NCBI GenBank assembly: GCA_022600345.1
Contig: JAHZKP010000052.1
Coordinates: 1 to 64,000, forward strand
Direction of reading: 5' to 3'
DNA from: Alphaproteobacteria bacterium
GTDB taxonomy: Bacteria; Pseudomonadota; Alphaproteobacteria; Rhizobiales; Hyphomicrobiaceae
Length of the DNA: 64,000 bases
Shown here: positions 38,001 to 46,869 of the stretch, piece after piece
Numbering within the stretch: position 1 is the first letter of the stretch
Layout: each line of letters starts with the position of its first letter
Made by a program: the position numbers and the translations under genes
Notes under the pieces: model-generated
What the model saw: only the letters and a program-made list of their open reading frames with translations
Databases searched by the model: none
What the model was told of the DNA's origin: nothing

Positions 38001-38874
38001 TGCGCGCGCCGTCAACAAGCGGGCTATCGAGACGTTGTCGCAAGCTGGTGCGTTCGACTGTCTGGAGCCTAGCCGCGCCGTGGTGAAGGCAAGCGCCGAA
38101 CAGGTGATGGCGCTGGCACAACGCACGATGTCGGATGCATCGGCGGGGACGTCGGATCTGTTTGCTGCACCCGGAGCGGCACCAAGCCTGATGTTGAAAA
38201 AGGTGAAGGCGTGGACGCCGCTGGAACAGTTGGAAAACGAGTTCGCCGCGGTCGGTTTCTATCTTTCCGGGCACCCGCTTGATCAATACAAGAAGGTGTT
38301 GGGTAAGGCTGGGGCGACGACGTATGCGGCCATCGATCGGATTGCGGCGGAAAGCGGGGCGAGTGCGGGCAGGGTTGGGGCGATTGTCGTTTCGGTGCGC
38401 GAGCGGCGGTCGGCGAAGGGTAACAAGTTTGCTTTCGCGATGTTCTCGGATGCCTCGGGGCAATTCGAGGCGGTGCTGTTTTCCGATACGCTTTCGGCTG
38501 CAGGCGATTTGCTGACGGCTGGAACGCCGGTGGTTTTGACCGTTTCTGCGGAACGCGACGAAGAGGGTTCTGTGCGATTGCGCGTGCAGGCGGTGGAAGC
38601 GCTCGATAAGGTGGCGGCCAGTGTCGAGCGGGGCCTGCTGATTTTCTGCGATCCCGATGCGATCAACTCTGGGCCGCAATTGTTCGACGAGATCAAGAGC
38701 AATCTGGAGCCGCCGATTGCAGGGACGCGGGGCGGTGAGATCCGTCTGGTGCTGCCTGTTCGCGGGCGAGGCCGCGAGTTGGAGTTGAGGCTGCCTGATA
38801 AGTATGATGTTTCGCCGAATGCAGCGGGACATCTTTCGACGGTAGCCGGTGTCCGGGAAGTTGAGGAGATTTGA
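35014..38874 (+). CDS. dnaE: DNA polymerase III alpha subunit (DnaE1) with in-frame repeat insertion
   Basis: [51 protein letters not shown]...[60 protein letters not shown]. Confidence 0.97.
   Translation: [1286 protein letters not shown]
37649..37869 (+). repeat. palindromic/tandem repeat element embedded in frame in dnaE
   Basis: Hairpin CTCTCCCCGC-AA-GCGGGGAGAG (37656-37677); four 24-bp tandem units starting GACGCTGCCCCTCCC at 37744, 37768, 37792 and 37816; second inverted repeat CCCCTCCC...GGGAGGGG (37837-37863). Confidence 0.85.
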
Positions 38875-39623
38875 GGTTGGGTTTCGGTTGGTGGCGCGTT
38901 GGGCTTGCGGTTGTAGCGGTTGGTTGTTTTGTTTTTTCAGCCGTTGGCGGCGTGCTTAAAAAACCGATTGGTGTGGCTGATATCGCATTCGAACGCCTTA
39001 TCCTGGTCGAGACAGAAACGTTTGACAGTGCAACTGCGACCTTATCCATTCTTGAGCGCGATCCATCCGACTGGAATTGGAAGCAGGCCGGCGAAGGTTC
39101 GCCAGTGACGGTTGGGCGTGCCGGTCTGGGTTGGGGGCATACCTTCCGCCATCTCGCCAAGCCGGGTGAGCCGATCAAGCAAGAGGGTGACAAACGCGCG
39201 CCCGCCGGTGTGTTCCTGTTAGGCCGGACGTTTGGGTTCGGTGCCGACGATGCTGGTGGCTACATGCAACTCAATAGTGGCCAGCACTTCTGCATCGATG
39301 ACGTGAATTCCGAGCGCTACAGCCAGATCGTCGATCCGAAGTCGGTTCCAGAGGGGACGAGCGGCGAGAAGATGTGGGAAATTGGCCTCTACAAACGCGG
39401 CATCGTCGTCGACTACCCGACCGACCGGAAGGCCAAGTCAGGGTCCTGCATTTTCGTTCATATCTGGAAAAGTCCGGAGACTCCGACAGTCGGGTGCGTC
39501 GCGGCTTCTGAGGAAACAGTGGCGCGACTGCAGAAGTGGGTGGGTGAAGCCCAGAATGGCGCGGTGATAGCGATTGTTCCGAAAGGCGCACGAGATCGGC
39601 TGGGGTTGGCGTTGCCGGAGTAG
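38871..39623 (+). CDS. L,D-transpeptidase (YkuD/ErfK)-like periplasmic protein
   Basis: GDKRAPAGVFLLGRTFGFG...SGSCIFVHIWKSPETPTVGCVAASEETVARLQKWV. TTG start overlapping the dnaE stop. Confidence 0.75.
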   Translation: MRLGFGWWRVGLAVVAVGCFVFSAVGGVLKKPIGVADIAFERLILVETETFDSATATLSILERDPSDWNWKQAGEGSPVTVGRAGLGWGHTFRHLAKPGEPIKQEGDKRAPAGVFLLGRTFGFGADDAGGYMQLNSGQHFCIDDVNSERYSQIVDPKSVPEGTSGEKMWEIGLYKRGIVVDYPTDRKAKSGSCIFVHIWKSPETPTVGCVAASEETVARLQKWVGEAQNGAVIAIVPKGARDRLGLALPE

Positions 39624-39727
39624 GCTTGCCACCCGACCCAAACGCCTGTATACGGGCGGCTCATCCCACACGCGGATCGTTCGGCAGGAGCGGATTAAAA
39701 GCCCCGTTCAGCCATCCGGTGAGTCTG

Positions 39728-39754
39728 GCCCTATCCTGAAGGTTAGGGCTTTTC
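39728..39754 (+). terminator. hairpin terminator/leader upstream of rpsB
   Basis: GCCCTA-TCCTGAAGG-TTAGGGCTTTTCTT: stem followed by a T-run, between the L,D-transpeptidase gene and rpsB. Confidence 0.5.
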
Positions 39755-39801
39755 TTCATTGGTCCGTGGAGGTTTAACCGGTAAATTAGGAATTCAATTC
39801 G

Positions 39802-40806
39802 ATGACGCTTCCCGTCTTCACGATGCGTCAGCTCCTGGAAGCTGGCGTCCACTTCGGCCACCAATCGCATCGCTGGAACCCAAAGATGGCTCCGTTCATC
39901 TTTGGGGCGCGCAATAACATCCACATTATCGATCTGACGCAGACGGTGCCGCTGTTGCATCAGGCGCTGGTCAAGATCTCCGATACGGTTGCTGGCGGTG
40001 GACGCGTTTTGTTCGTTGCGACCAAGCGTCAGGCCCAGGAAGCTGTTGCGGAAGCGTCGGCGCGCTCGGCGCAGTACTTCATGAACCACCGTTGGCTTGG
40101 CGGAACGCTGACCAACTGGAAAACGGTTTCGCAATCGATCCGGCGACTGCGTCAGCTCGATGAAATCCTGGATAATCCGCAGGGCCGGACGAAGAAAGAG
40201 ATTCTGACGCTCAGCCGCGAGCGCGACAAACTGCAAATGTCTCTTGGCGGTATCCGTGAAATGGGCGGTACGCCTGATCTGTTGTTCGTGATCGACACCA
40301 ACAAAGAGCAGATCGCGATCAAGGAAGCCCGTAAGCTGGGGCTACCCATTGTGGCGATCGTCGACACGAACTGCGACCCTGACGGCATTGATTTCCCGAT
40401 TCCAGGGAACGATGACGCGGGCCGCGCCATTACACTTTACTGCGATCTTGTCGCACGGGCTGCCATCGACGGTATTGAGCGCTCCAGCGCATCGTCCGGG
40501 GTAGACCTTGGCGCCGCTGAAACGCCCGTGGCTGAAGAATTGCCAGCTCCAGCCGCTGCGGCTGGTGAATTCAAGGGTATCGAAGCACCTCGCGGTGAGC
40601 CCGATGATCTCAAGAATATCACCGGCGTGGATGCCAAGACTTCCCAGCGTCTGAATGATCTGGGCGTCTTCCATTACTGGCAGATTGCCGATTTGACAGC
40701 CGATAACGTTGCCAGTTTGGAAGCCGCACTCCAGGCTCCAGGCCGGTTGGCTGAAGAAAACTGGGTCGACCAGGCCAAGAAGCTTGTTGCCAAATCGGCG
40801 GCCTGA
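39802..40806 (+). CDS. rpsB: 30S ribosomal protein S2 with C-terminal helix-hairpin-helix-like extension
   Basis: [47 protein letters not shown]...; extension [42 protein letters not shown]. Confidence 0.97.
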   Translation: MTLPVFTMRQLLEAGVHFGHQSHRWNPKMAPFIFGARNNIHIIDLTQTVPLLHQALVKISDTVAGGGRVLFVATKRQAQEAVAEASARSAQYFMNHRWLGGTLTNWKTVSQSIRRLRQLDEILDNPQGRTKKEILTLSRERDKLQMSLGGIREMGGTPDLLFVIDTNKEQIAIKEARKLGLPIVAIVDTNCDPDGIDFPIPGNDDAGRAITLYCDLVARAAIDGIERSSASSGVDLGAAETPVAEELPAPAAAAGEFKGIEAPRGEPDDLKNITGVDAKTSQRLNDLGVFHYWQIADLTADNVASLEAALQAPGRLAEENWVDQAKKLVAKSAA

Positions 40807-40907
40807 GTTTTCGAAAATAGTTGGGCATGCGGCCCGATTACGTCACATAAATTTCAAGCTGCGGGCTTAGGCAACATGCTGATGGCCCGCTAAAGAGAGA
40901 GCATGAC

Positions 40908-41840
40908 ATGACTGCGATTACCGCTTCGCTTGTTAAAGAGCTGCGCGAGAAGACCGGCGTCGGCATGATGGACTGCAAGAAGGCGTTGACTGAAAATGGC
41001 GGCGATATGGAAGCCGCCGTCGATTGGTTGCGCAAAAAGGGTCTCTCGAAGGCTGCCAAGAAGGCCGACCGGGTCGCAGCAGAGGGTCTTGTTGGCGCAA
41101 AGTCGACGGGAACGGCGGGTGCCGTCGTCGAGATCAACTCGGAAACCGATTTTGTGGCCCGCAACGAGCAGTTCCAAGGAATGGTTGGTGACATCACCGA
41201 CCTGGCACTGGCTGCCAATGGTGATCTGTCAGCTCTGCTGGCGTCCAAGATCGGCGACAAGGGGTTGGCGGTCGAAGACTACGTCAAGGAGATGGTTGCG
41301 ACCATCGGGGAGAATATGACGGTTCGCCGTTCGGCGGCATTGTCGGTCCAGGAAGGTGTCGTTTCTGCCTACGTGCACAACAAGGCAGCCGACGACATGG
41401 GCAAGATCGGTGTTCTGGTCGCTCTTGAGAGTAGCGGCGACAAGGACAAGCTGGCCGAGTTTGGCCGTCAGCTTTCCATGCACGTTGCGGCTGCCAATCC
41501 ATTGGCGTTGAAGCCCGATGAACTCGACAGCACGGTTATCGACCGCGAAAGGGCGATTTATACCGAGCAGGCCAAGGCATCGGGCAAGCCGCCTGAGATC
41601 GTTGAGAAAATGGTTGAAGGCCGTTTGCGCAAGGAGTTCTTCCAGCAGGTTGTTTTATTGCAGCAGACGTTTGTGATCGATGGCAAGGCGACAGTCGAAC
41701 AGGCCGTCAAGACGGCTGAAAAGTCTGTCGGCGCCCCGATTAAGCTGGCAGGCTTCGTGCGCTATGCGCTGGGCGATGGCGTGGAGAAGCAGGAAGACGA
41801 TTTTGCCGCTGAAGTCGCGGCCGCTGCCGGCTCTAAATAG
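40908..41840 (+). CDS. tsf: elongation factor Ts
   Basis: [59 protein letters not shown]. Confidence 0.98.
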   Translation: MTAITASLVKELREKTGVGMMDCKKALTENGGDMEAAVDWLRKKGLSKAAKKADRVAAEGLVGAKSTGTAGAVVEINSETDFVARNEQFQGMVGDITDLALAANGDLSALLASKIGDKGLAVEDYVKEMVATIGENMTVRRSAALSVQEGVVSAYVHNKAADDMGKIGVLVALESSGDKDKLAEFGRQLSMHVAAANPLALKPDELDSTVIDRERAIYTEQAKASGKPPEIVEKMVEGRLRKEFFQQVVLLQQTFVIDGKATVEQAVKTAEKSVGAPIKLAGFVRYALGDGVEKQEDDFAAEVAAAAGSK

Positions 41841-41867
41841 CGCTCTGTTCGTTTGGACGTTTTGGTT

Positions 41868-41895
41868 CGGCCGGCTAGTGATAGCCGGCCGTTTT
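41868..41895 (+). terminator. rho-independent terminator after tsf
   Basis: CGGCCGGCTA-GTGA-TAGCCGGCCGTTTT: perfect 10-bp stem. Confidence 0.75.
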
Positions 41896-42016
41896 CGTGT
41901 GGTGTTGGGCGTGTTGGCCCAATTTAAGGGTTGAATCGGGGTATCAGAGGATTACACCACGAGTGGTGAGCGACGGGGTTGGCGGAACATTTCTCACATT
42001 AAGCGGCGGAAGCGAT

Positions 42017-42748
42017 ATGAACGAGACGACTGGCGGGCTGAAATACAACCGATTGTTGCTGAAGCTTTCGGGTGAAGCGCTGATGGGGAACCAGGGTTAC
42101 GGCATCGACACCAGTGTCGTGGCTCGGGTCGCCGGCGATATCGCAGCGGGCGTTGCGGCTGGCTGTCAAATTGGGGTTGTGGTTGGTGGGGGCAATATCT
42201 TTCGCGGGTTGCAAGGCGCGGCATCGGGCATGGATCGGGCCAATGCGGACTATATGGGAATGCTGGCTACCGTGATGAATGGGCTGGCTGTGCAGGGTGC
42301 GCTGAGTGAAATCGGCGTCGATGCAAGGGTGCAGTCGGCAATCCCGATGCCAACCGTGTGCGAAGCCTATGTCAGGGCGCGGGCGCTGCGTCATCTGGGC
42401 AAGGGGCGCGTGGTGATCTTCGTTGCTGGGACGGGTAATCCGTTTTTTACCACCGATACGGCTGCAACGCTCAGGGCAGTCGAAATGGGGTGTGATGCCG
42501 TTGTGAAGGCCACCCAGGTGGATGGCGTTTATGCGGCCGATCCTAAAAAGGTTCCCGATGCCGAGCGCTATGACGTGCTAACTTATGACGATGTGCTGGC
42601 GCGGGATCTCAGAGTTATGGATGGTGCGGCGATCGCACTTGCCCGGGATAACTCACTTCCGGTAATTGTTTGCTCGATTGAGGAGCCGGGTAATCTGGTC
42701 AAGTTGTTGAATGGCGAGGCGCGGGCGACCGTGATTAAGTCTGGTTAG
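42017..42748 (+). CDS. pyrH: UMP kinase
   Basis: [33 protein letters not shown]...[40 protein letters not shown]. Confidence 0.97.
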   Translation: MNETTGGLKYNRLLLKLSGEALMGNQGYGIDTSVVARVAGDIAAGVAAGCQIGVVVGGGNIFRGLQGAASGMDRANADYMGMLATVMNGLAVQGALSEIGVDARVQSAIPMPTVCEAYVRARALRHLGKGRVVIFVAGTGNPFFTTDTAATLRAVEMGCDAVVKATQVDGVYAADPKKVPDAERYDVLTYDDVLARDLRVMDGAAIALARDNSLPVIVCSIEEPGNLVKLLNGEARATVIKSG

Positions 42749-42920
42749 AGTCCGCTGGGGGTGTTGGCGTGAGCGTATGTTCAGGCGCGGCGCTTCCGAT
42801 TGGCAGGGCCGTTTTTGACGGTGGATGATCCGCCAATGCGCCCCGTATCAGGGCGAAGGATAACAAGAGCCTGTGGGGCGGGTGTGCCCGTTTGTGGCAT
42901 CGAAAATGGGAGAGATAATC

Positions 42921-43481
42921 ATGGCTGATGCCTTCGATCTCGATGAGTATGAATTGACTATGCAGGCGTCGCTTGACGCATTGAAGCGGGATTTAAGCGG
43001 ATTGCGGACCGGACGTGCGAGCACGCATCTGCTCGATCCGATTCAGGTTATGGTCTACGGCTCCAAGATGCCGCTCAATCAAGTGGCGACTGTGTCGGTG
43101 CCCGAACCGCGTACGATCTCGGTTCAGGTGTGGGACAAATCCAACGTGGCCGCCGTCGAAAAGGCGATCCGTGAATCGAGCCTGGGGCTCAATCCGGTCA
43201 TCGATGGCCAATTGCTGAGGCTGCCGATCCCCTCGCTGACCGCGGAGCGGCGCCAGGAGTTGGTTAAAGTGGCGCACAAGTACGCCGAGAACTCAAAGAT
43301 TTCGGTGCGCAACGTGCGCCGGGATGGAATGGACTTGCTGAAGAAGCTGGAGAAAAACGGCGACATTAGCGAGGACGAACACAGAGCCCAGTCCGCGAAT
43401 GTCCAGGAGCTGACCGACAAGTACGTAAAAGAGGTGGACAATATGGTGGCGGGAAAAGAGAAAGAAATCCAAACTGTCTGA
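42921..43481 (+). CDS. frr: ribosome recycling factor
   Basis: SLDALKRDLSGLRTGRASTHLLDPIQVMVYGSKMPLNQVATVSVPEPRTISVQVWDKSNVAAVEKAIRESSLGLNP. Confidence 0.98.
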   Translation: MADAFDLDEYELTMQASLDALKRDLSGLRTGRASTHLLDPIQVMVYGSKMPLNQVATVSVPEPRTISVQVWDKSNVAAVEKAIRESSLGLNPVIDGQLLRLPIPSLTAERRQELVKVAHKYAENSKISVRNVRRDGMDLLKKLEKNGDISEDEHRAQSANVQELTDKYVKEVDNMVAGKEKEIQTV

Positions 43482-43561
43482 GGCTGGCTGTCGCGTCCGC
43501 CGACTGAGGACCCCGAATACTTCCTTCTTGTAACCCCACGAAAAAAGAACCGCTTACCACC

Positions 43562-44326
43562 GTGGCCGATTTTGCTGACAAAAAAATATTGCCTGATGAA
43601 GAGGCAGCAGGTCACGACCTCCAGCATGTCGCCATCATCATGGATGGCAACGGGCGGTGGGCGAACGAACGGGGGTGGCCGCGAACTCTGGGGCATGTCG
43701 AAGGGGTGGAGGCGGTGCGCCGGACGGTCAAGGCGGCGATCGAATTATCGGTGCCGTTTCTGACGATTTATAGTTTTTCGTCTGAAAACTGGTCTCGCCC
43801 GATTGAAGAAATCGACTTTCTGATGGGGTTGATGAAGCGCTATATCAAGCGAGACCTGGACGAATTGCACAAAGCTGACGTGCGGATTTTGACGATTGGG
43901 GAGCGCGACCGGGTCGATCCCGAACTGCTAAAATTGATCGATGAAGCCAAGCAGTTGACGCGGGAAAACAGAAAACTCACCTTGGTGATCGCCTTTAACT
44001 ACGGCAGCCGGAGCGAGATCGTGGAGGCTGCGACCAAGTTGGCCCGGCAGGCAGCTGAAGGCCAGCTTGATCCTGACAGCATCGATATCGCCAAGTTTGC
44101 CGCGCAATTGGACACCGCCGACATTCCCGATCCCGATTTGTTGATCCGCACGAGCGGGGAAATGCGTCTATCAAACTTTCTGCTATGGCAGGCGGCCTAT
44201 GCGGAGTTCGTTTTTCTCGATACTTATTGGCCTGATTTTGGGCGTGAGGATCTGGAGGCGGCGATCGCGCAGTACGGCGCGCGAGAGCGACGCTATGGCG
44301 GGTTGTCGCGCCGGTCGAGCGCTTGA
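43562..44326 (+). CDS. uppS: isoprenyl transferase (undecaprenyl diphosphate synthase)
   Basis: HVAIIMDGNGRWANERGWPRTLGHVEGVEAVRRTVKAAIELSVPFLTIYSFSSENWSRP; GTG start. Confidence 0.96.
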   Translation: MADFADKKILPDEEAAGHDLQHVAIIMDGNGRWANERGWPRTLGHVEGVEAVRRTVKAAIELSVPFLTIYSFSSENWSRPIEEIDFLMGLMKRYIKRDLDELHKADVRILTIGERDRVDPELLKLIDEAKQLTRENRKLTLVIAFNYGSRSEIVEAATKLARQAAEGQLDPDSIDIAKFAAQLDTADIPDPDLLIRTSGEMRLSNFLLWQAAYAEFVFLDTYWPDFGREDLEAAIAQYGARERRYGGLSRRSSA

Positions 44327-44343
44327 TTGTGTCATAGAGGTTC

Positions 44344-45198
44344 ATGACAATTCAGGCACCAGAAACGGAGGCGATGGCTATCGGATCAACCAAGGAGTTG
44401 AGACGGCGGGCGATTTCGGCGCTCGCGCTTGGATCTCTGGCCCTTGGAGCGGTGTTTGCCGGCCCGGTACCGTTTGGGATTCTGGTGCTGCTGATCGCGA
44501 TGGTGATGAGCTGGGAGTGGCGCCATATCGTGCGCTCCGGGCGCCTGGATGAGTCGCTATTTATCCATGCGGCGGTTGTTTGCCTGGCGGTTATCGCGAC
44601 AATCGTTGGTTATCAGGCAATCGCGTTCGGGATCCTATTGCTTGGTGCTGTGGTCTTATTCCTGATCAATGCAGGCCAAGGCGCGGGTATTTCCGTGCTT
44701 GGTGTCTTGTACGTCGGTATTCCGGCAGTTCTACTGGTGATGCTAAGGAGTGCGGACGAACAAGGATTGGTTGCGGTCTTGTTCATATTCTGCGTCGTGT
44801 GGGCAAGCGATATCTCGGCGTTTGTCGGTGGGCGGTTGATTGGCGGGGTGAAGCTCTATCCCAGTATTTCGCCGAAGAAGACATGGGCGGGGTTGCTCTC
44901 GGCGGTGGCCGGCGCGGTGCTGGTCGGATTGGCCTTCTGGCTGCTGGTGCCGGGGACTTCGGTTGGCTATCTGTTGGCCTGCGCGGGTGGGTTAGGACTC
45001 ATCGCGCAATTCGGCGACTTGGCCGAGTCGGCGTTGAAGCGACTATTCCGCGTCAAGGATTCCAGCGATCTCATTCCAGGGCATGGTGGCTTCATGGACC
45101 GGCTGGATGGACTGGTGACGGCTGCCAGTGCGGCTGTGGTGCTGGGTTTGTTGATCAATTCGGATGCGCCCGCGCGGGCCTTGATGTTTGGAATGTAA
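44344..45198 (+). CDS. cdsA: phosphatidate cytidylyltransferase
   Basis: Polytopic protein with SPKKTWAGLLSAVAGA...KDSSDLIPGHGGFMDRLDGL. Confidence 0.95.
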   Translation: MTIQAPETEAMAIGSTKELRRRAISALALGSLALGAVFAGPVPFGILVLLIAMVMSWEWRHIVRSGRLDESLFIHAAVVCLAVIATIVGYQAIAFGILLLGAVVLFLINAGQGAGISVLGVLYVGIPAVLLVMLRSADEQGLVAVLFIFCVVWASDISAFVGGRLIGGVKLYPSISPKKTWAGLLSAVAGAVLVGLAFWLLVPGTSVGYLLACAGGLGLIAQFGDLAESALKRLFRVKDSSDLIPGHGGFMDRLDGLVTAASAAVVLGLLINSDAPARALMFGM

Positions 45199-45289
45199 CG
45201 GGGGCTGGCTGGTTTGGTTGGTCTATTCGCGTTCGCGGACACTGGATTGATTGCAGTTGAAGTCGTTGGCCCAAGGTAAGGACGTCTTA

Positions 45290-46525
45290 ATGCAGCAGGC
45301 CGGACCAAGCCTCGTCACGAAAGTTGCCAACACCCTTGCTTCCGGTGCGGTCACGGCTCCCAAGCGGATCAGCATTCTTGGCGCGACAGGGTCGATTGGG
45401 GCGAGCACTCTGGACCTCATTTCCCACACACCCGATGACTTCGAGGTTGTCTCAGTTACGGCGCAATCGAGTGTCGAAAAGCTTGCGCGGTGTGCGCGGA
45501 TGGCCGGCGCCAAGCGGGCTGTCATCGGTGATGAAACGCTATTTCAGGCGCTCAAGGATGAATTGTCGGGGACAGGCATCGAAGTCTGTGCAGGGCAAAA
45601 CGCGTTATGTGAGGCGGCCAGTGATCCGGTCGATTGCACGGTTGCTGCGATTGTGGGGGCGGCCGGGTTGAAGCCGGCGGTGGCTGCTGTACGAACTGGT
45701 GGGCGGTTGGCTCTTGCCAACAAGGAATGTCTGGTGTCGGCGGGCGAAGTCTTCATGCAGGAGGTTGCGAAGGCTGATTGTGAACTGTTGCCAGTCGATA
45801 GCGAACACTCAGCGGCGTTCCAGGTTCTGCGGGAAGCCGAGCCCGAGAGCATAGAGAAAATCGTGCTGACCGCATCGGGCGGGCCGTTTCGAACGTGGTC
45901 GTTGGATGAGATTTCCAAGGCGAGGCGGGAAGATGCGCTGAAGCACCCCAACTGGACGATGGGGGCGAAGATCACCGTTGATTCAGCGACCATGATGAAC
46001 AAGGGGCTCGAACTTATCGAGGCCTATCACCTGTTTCCGGTTAGGACGGACCAACTGGGCATGCTCGTGCACCCGCAATCGATCGTGCATTGCCTGGTAT
46101 CGTATGTGGACGGATCTGTCTTGGCGCAGATGGCCGAGCCTGATATGCGCACGCCAATTGCCTTGGCATTGTCGTGGCCGAGGCGGATGCGCTCCCCCAC
46201 AAAACGGCTGGATCTGGCCGAGGTGGCACAGTTGACGTTCGAGAAGGCTGATGAAGTTCGATTTCCCGCGATCCGGATTTCCAGAGATGCGATGGAGCGG
46301 GGGGGCACTGCGCCTGCGGTGATGAACGCGGCCAACGAAATGGCTGTTGCTGCTTTCCTTGAAGGACGGATTGGAGTGCCCGATATAGCTGCTGTGGTGG
46401 AAGAAACACTGGATAAGGCGGAGGGCAGGGGCTTGATTAAGGAATGTTGCGGGCTCGACGATGTGTTTGGCTGCGATCTTCGCGCGCGCGAGATGGCTCA
46501 GGATATTATTGAAGCAATTCAGTAG
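45290..46525 (+). CDS. dxr: 1-deoxy-D-xylulose 5-phosphate reductoisomerase
   Basis: RISILGATGSIGASTLDLISHTPDDFEVVSV...LANKECLVSAGEVFMQ...LLPVDSEHSAAFQ...TASGGPFR. Confidence 0.97.
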   Translation: MQQAGPSLVTKVANTLASGAVTAPKRISILGATGSIGASTLDLISHTPDDFEVVSVTAQSSVEKLARCARMAGAKRAVIGDETLFQALKDELSGTGIEVCAGQNALCEAASDPVDCTVAAIVGAAGLKPAVAAVRTGGRLALANKECLVSAGEVFMQEVAKADCELLPVDSEHSAAFQVLREAEPESIEKIVLTASGGPFRTWSLDEISKARREDALKHPNWTMGAKITVDSATMMNKGLELIEAYHLFPVRTDQLGMLVHPQSIVHCLVSYVDGSVLAQMAEPDMRTPIALALSWPRRMRSPTKRLDLAEVAQLTFEKADEVRFPAIRISRDAMERGGTAPAVMNAANEMAVAAFLEGRIGVPDIAAVVEETLDKAEGRGLIKECCGLDDVFGCDLRAREMAQDIIEAIQ

Positions 46526-46540
46526 TCTAATGCTGTGTCT

Positions 46541-46562
46541 GCAGTGCCGGAAACGGCACTGG
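46541..46562 (+). other. perfect GNRA-loop hairpin just after dxr
   Basis: CAGTGCCG-GAAA-CGGCACTG; no T-run follows, so not a canonical terminator. Confidence 0.5.
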
Positions 46563-46869
46563 CCGGCGTTCGGCAATGGTCATTGTTATGGCTTTGTTCT
46601 CGGTTAGTGGATTACGGCCTGCGTGGTTGTGGCGGCTTTGGTCGGCTTTTGCAGAACGGATACTGGTCTAGCAATTATCGGGCGACTCTGGTTGTAATCG
46701 GGTGCGCGTACAAGTTGGGGAATTGAACGGTCGGATGGCGTGTGGTTGATTGGCTCGCTGCGGCTGAGTTGGACAAGTTGCAATCTGCGCCCGTCGCGGA
46801 ACCTTGCGTTTCCAGATCTGCGGTCAACATCCGGATTTATGTCCTGGGTGACGAAGGAACTTATAAAAC

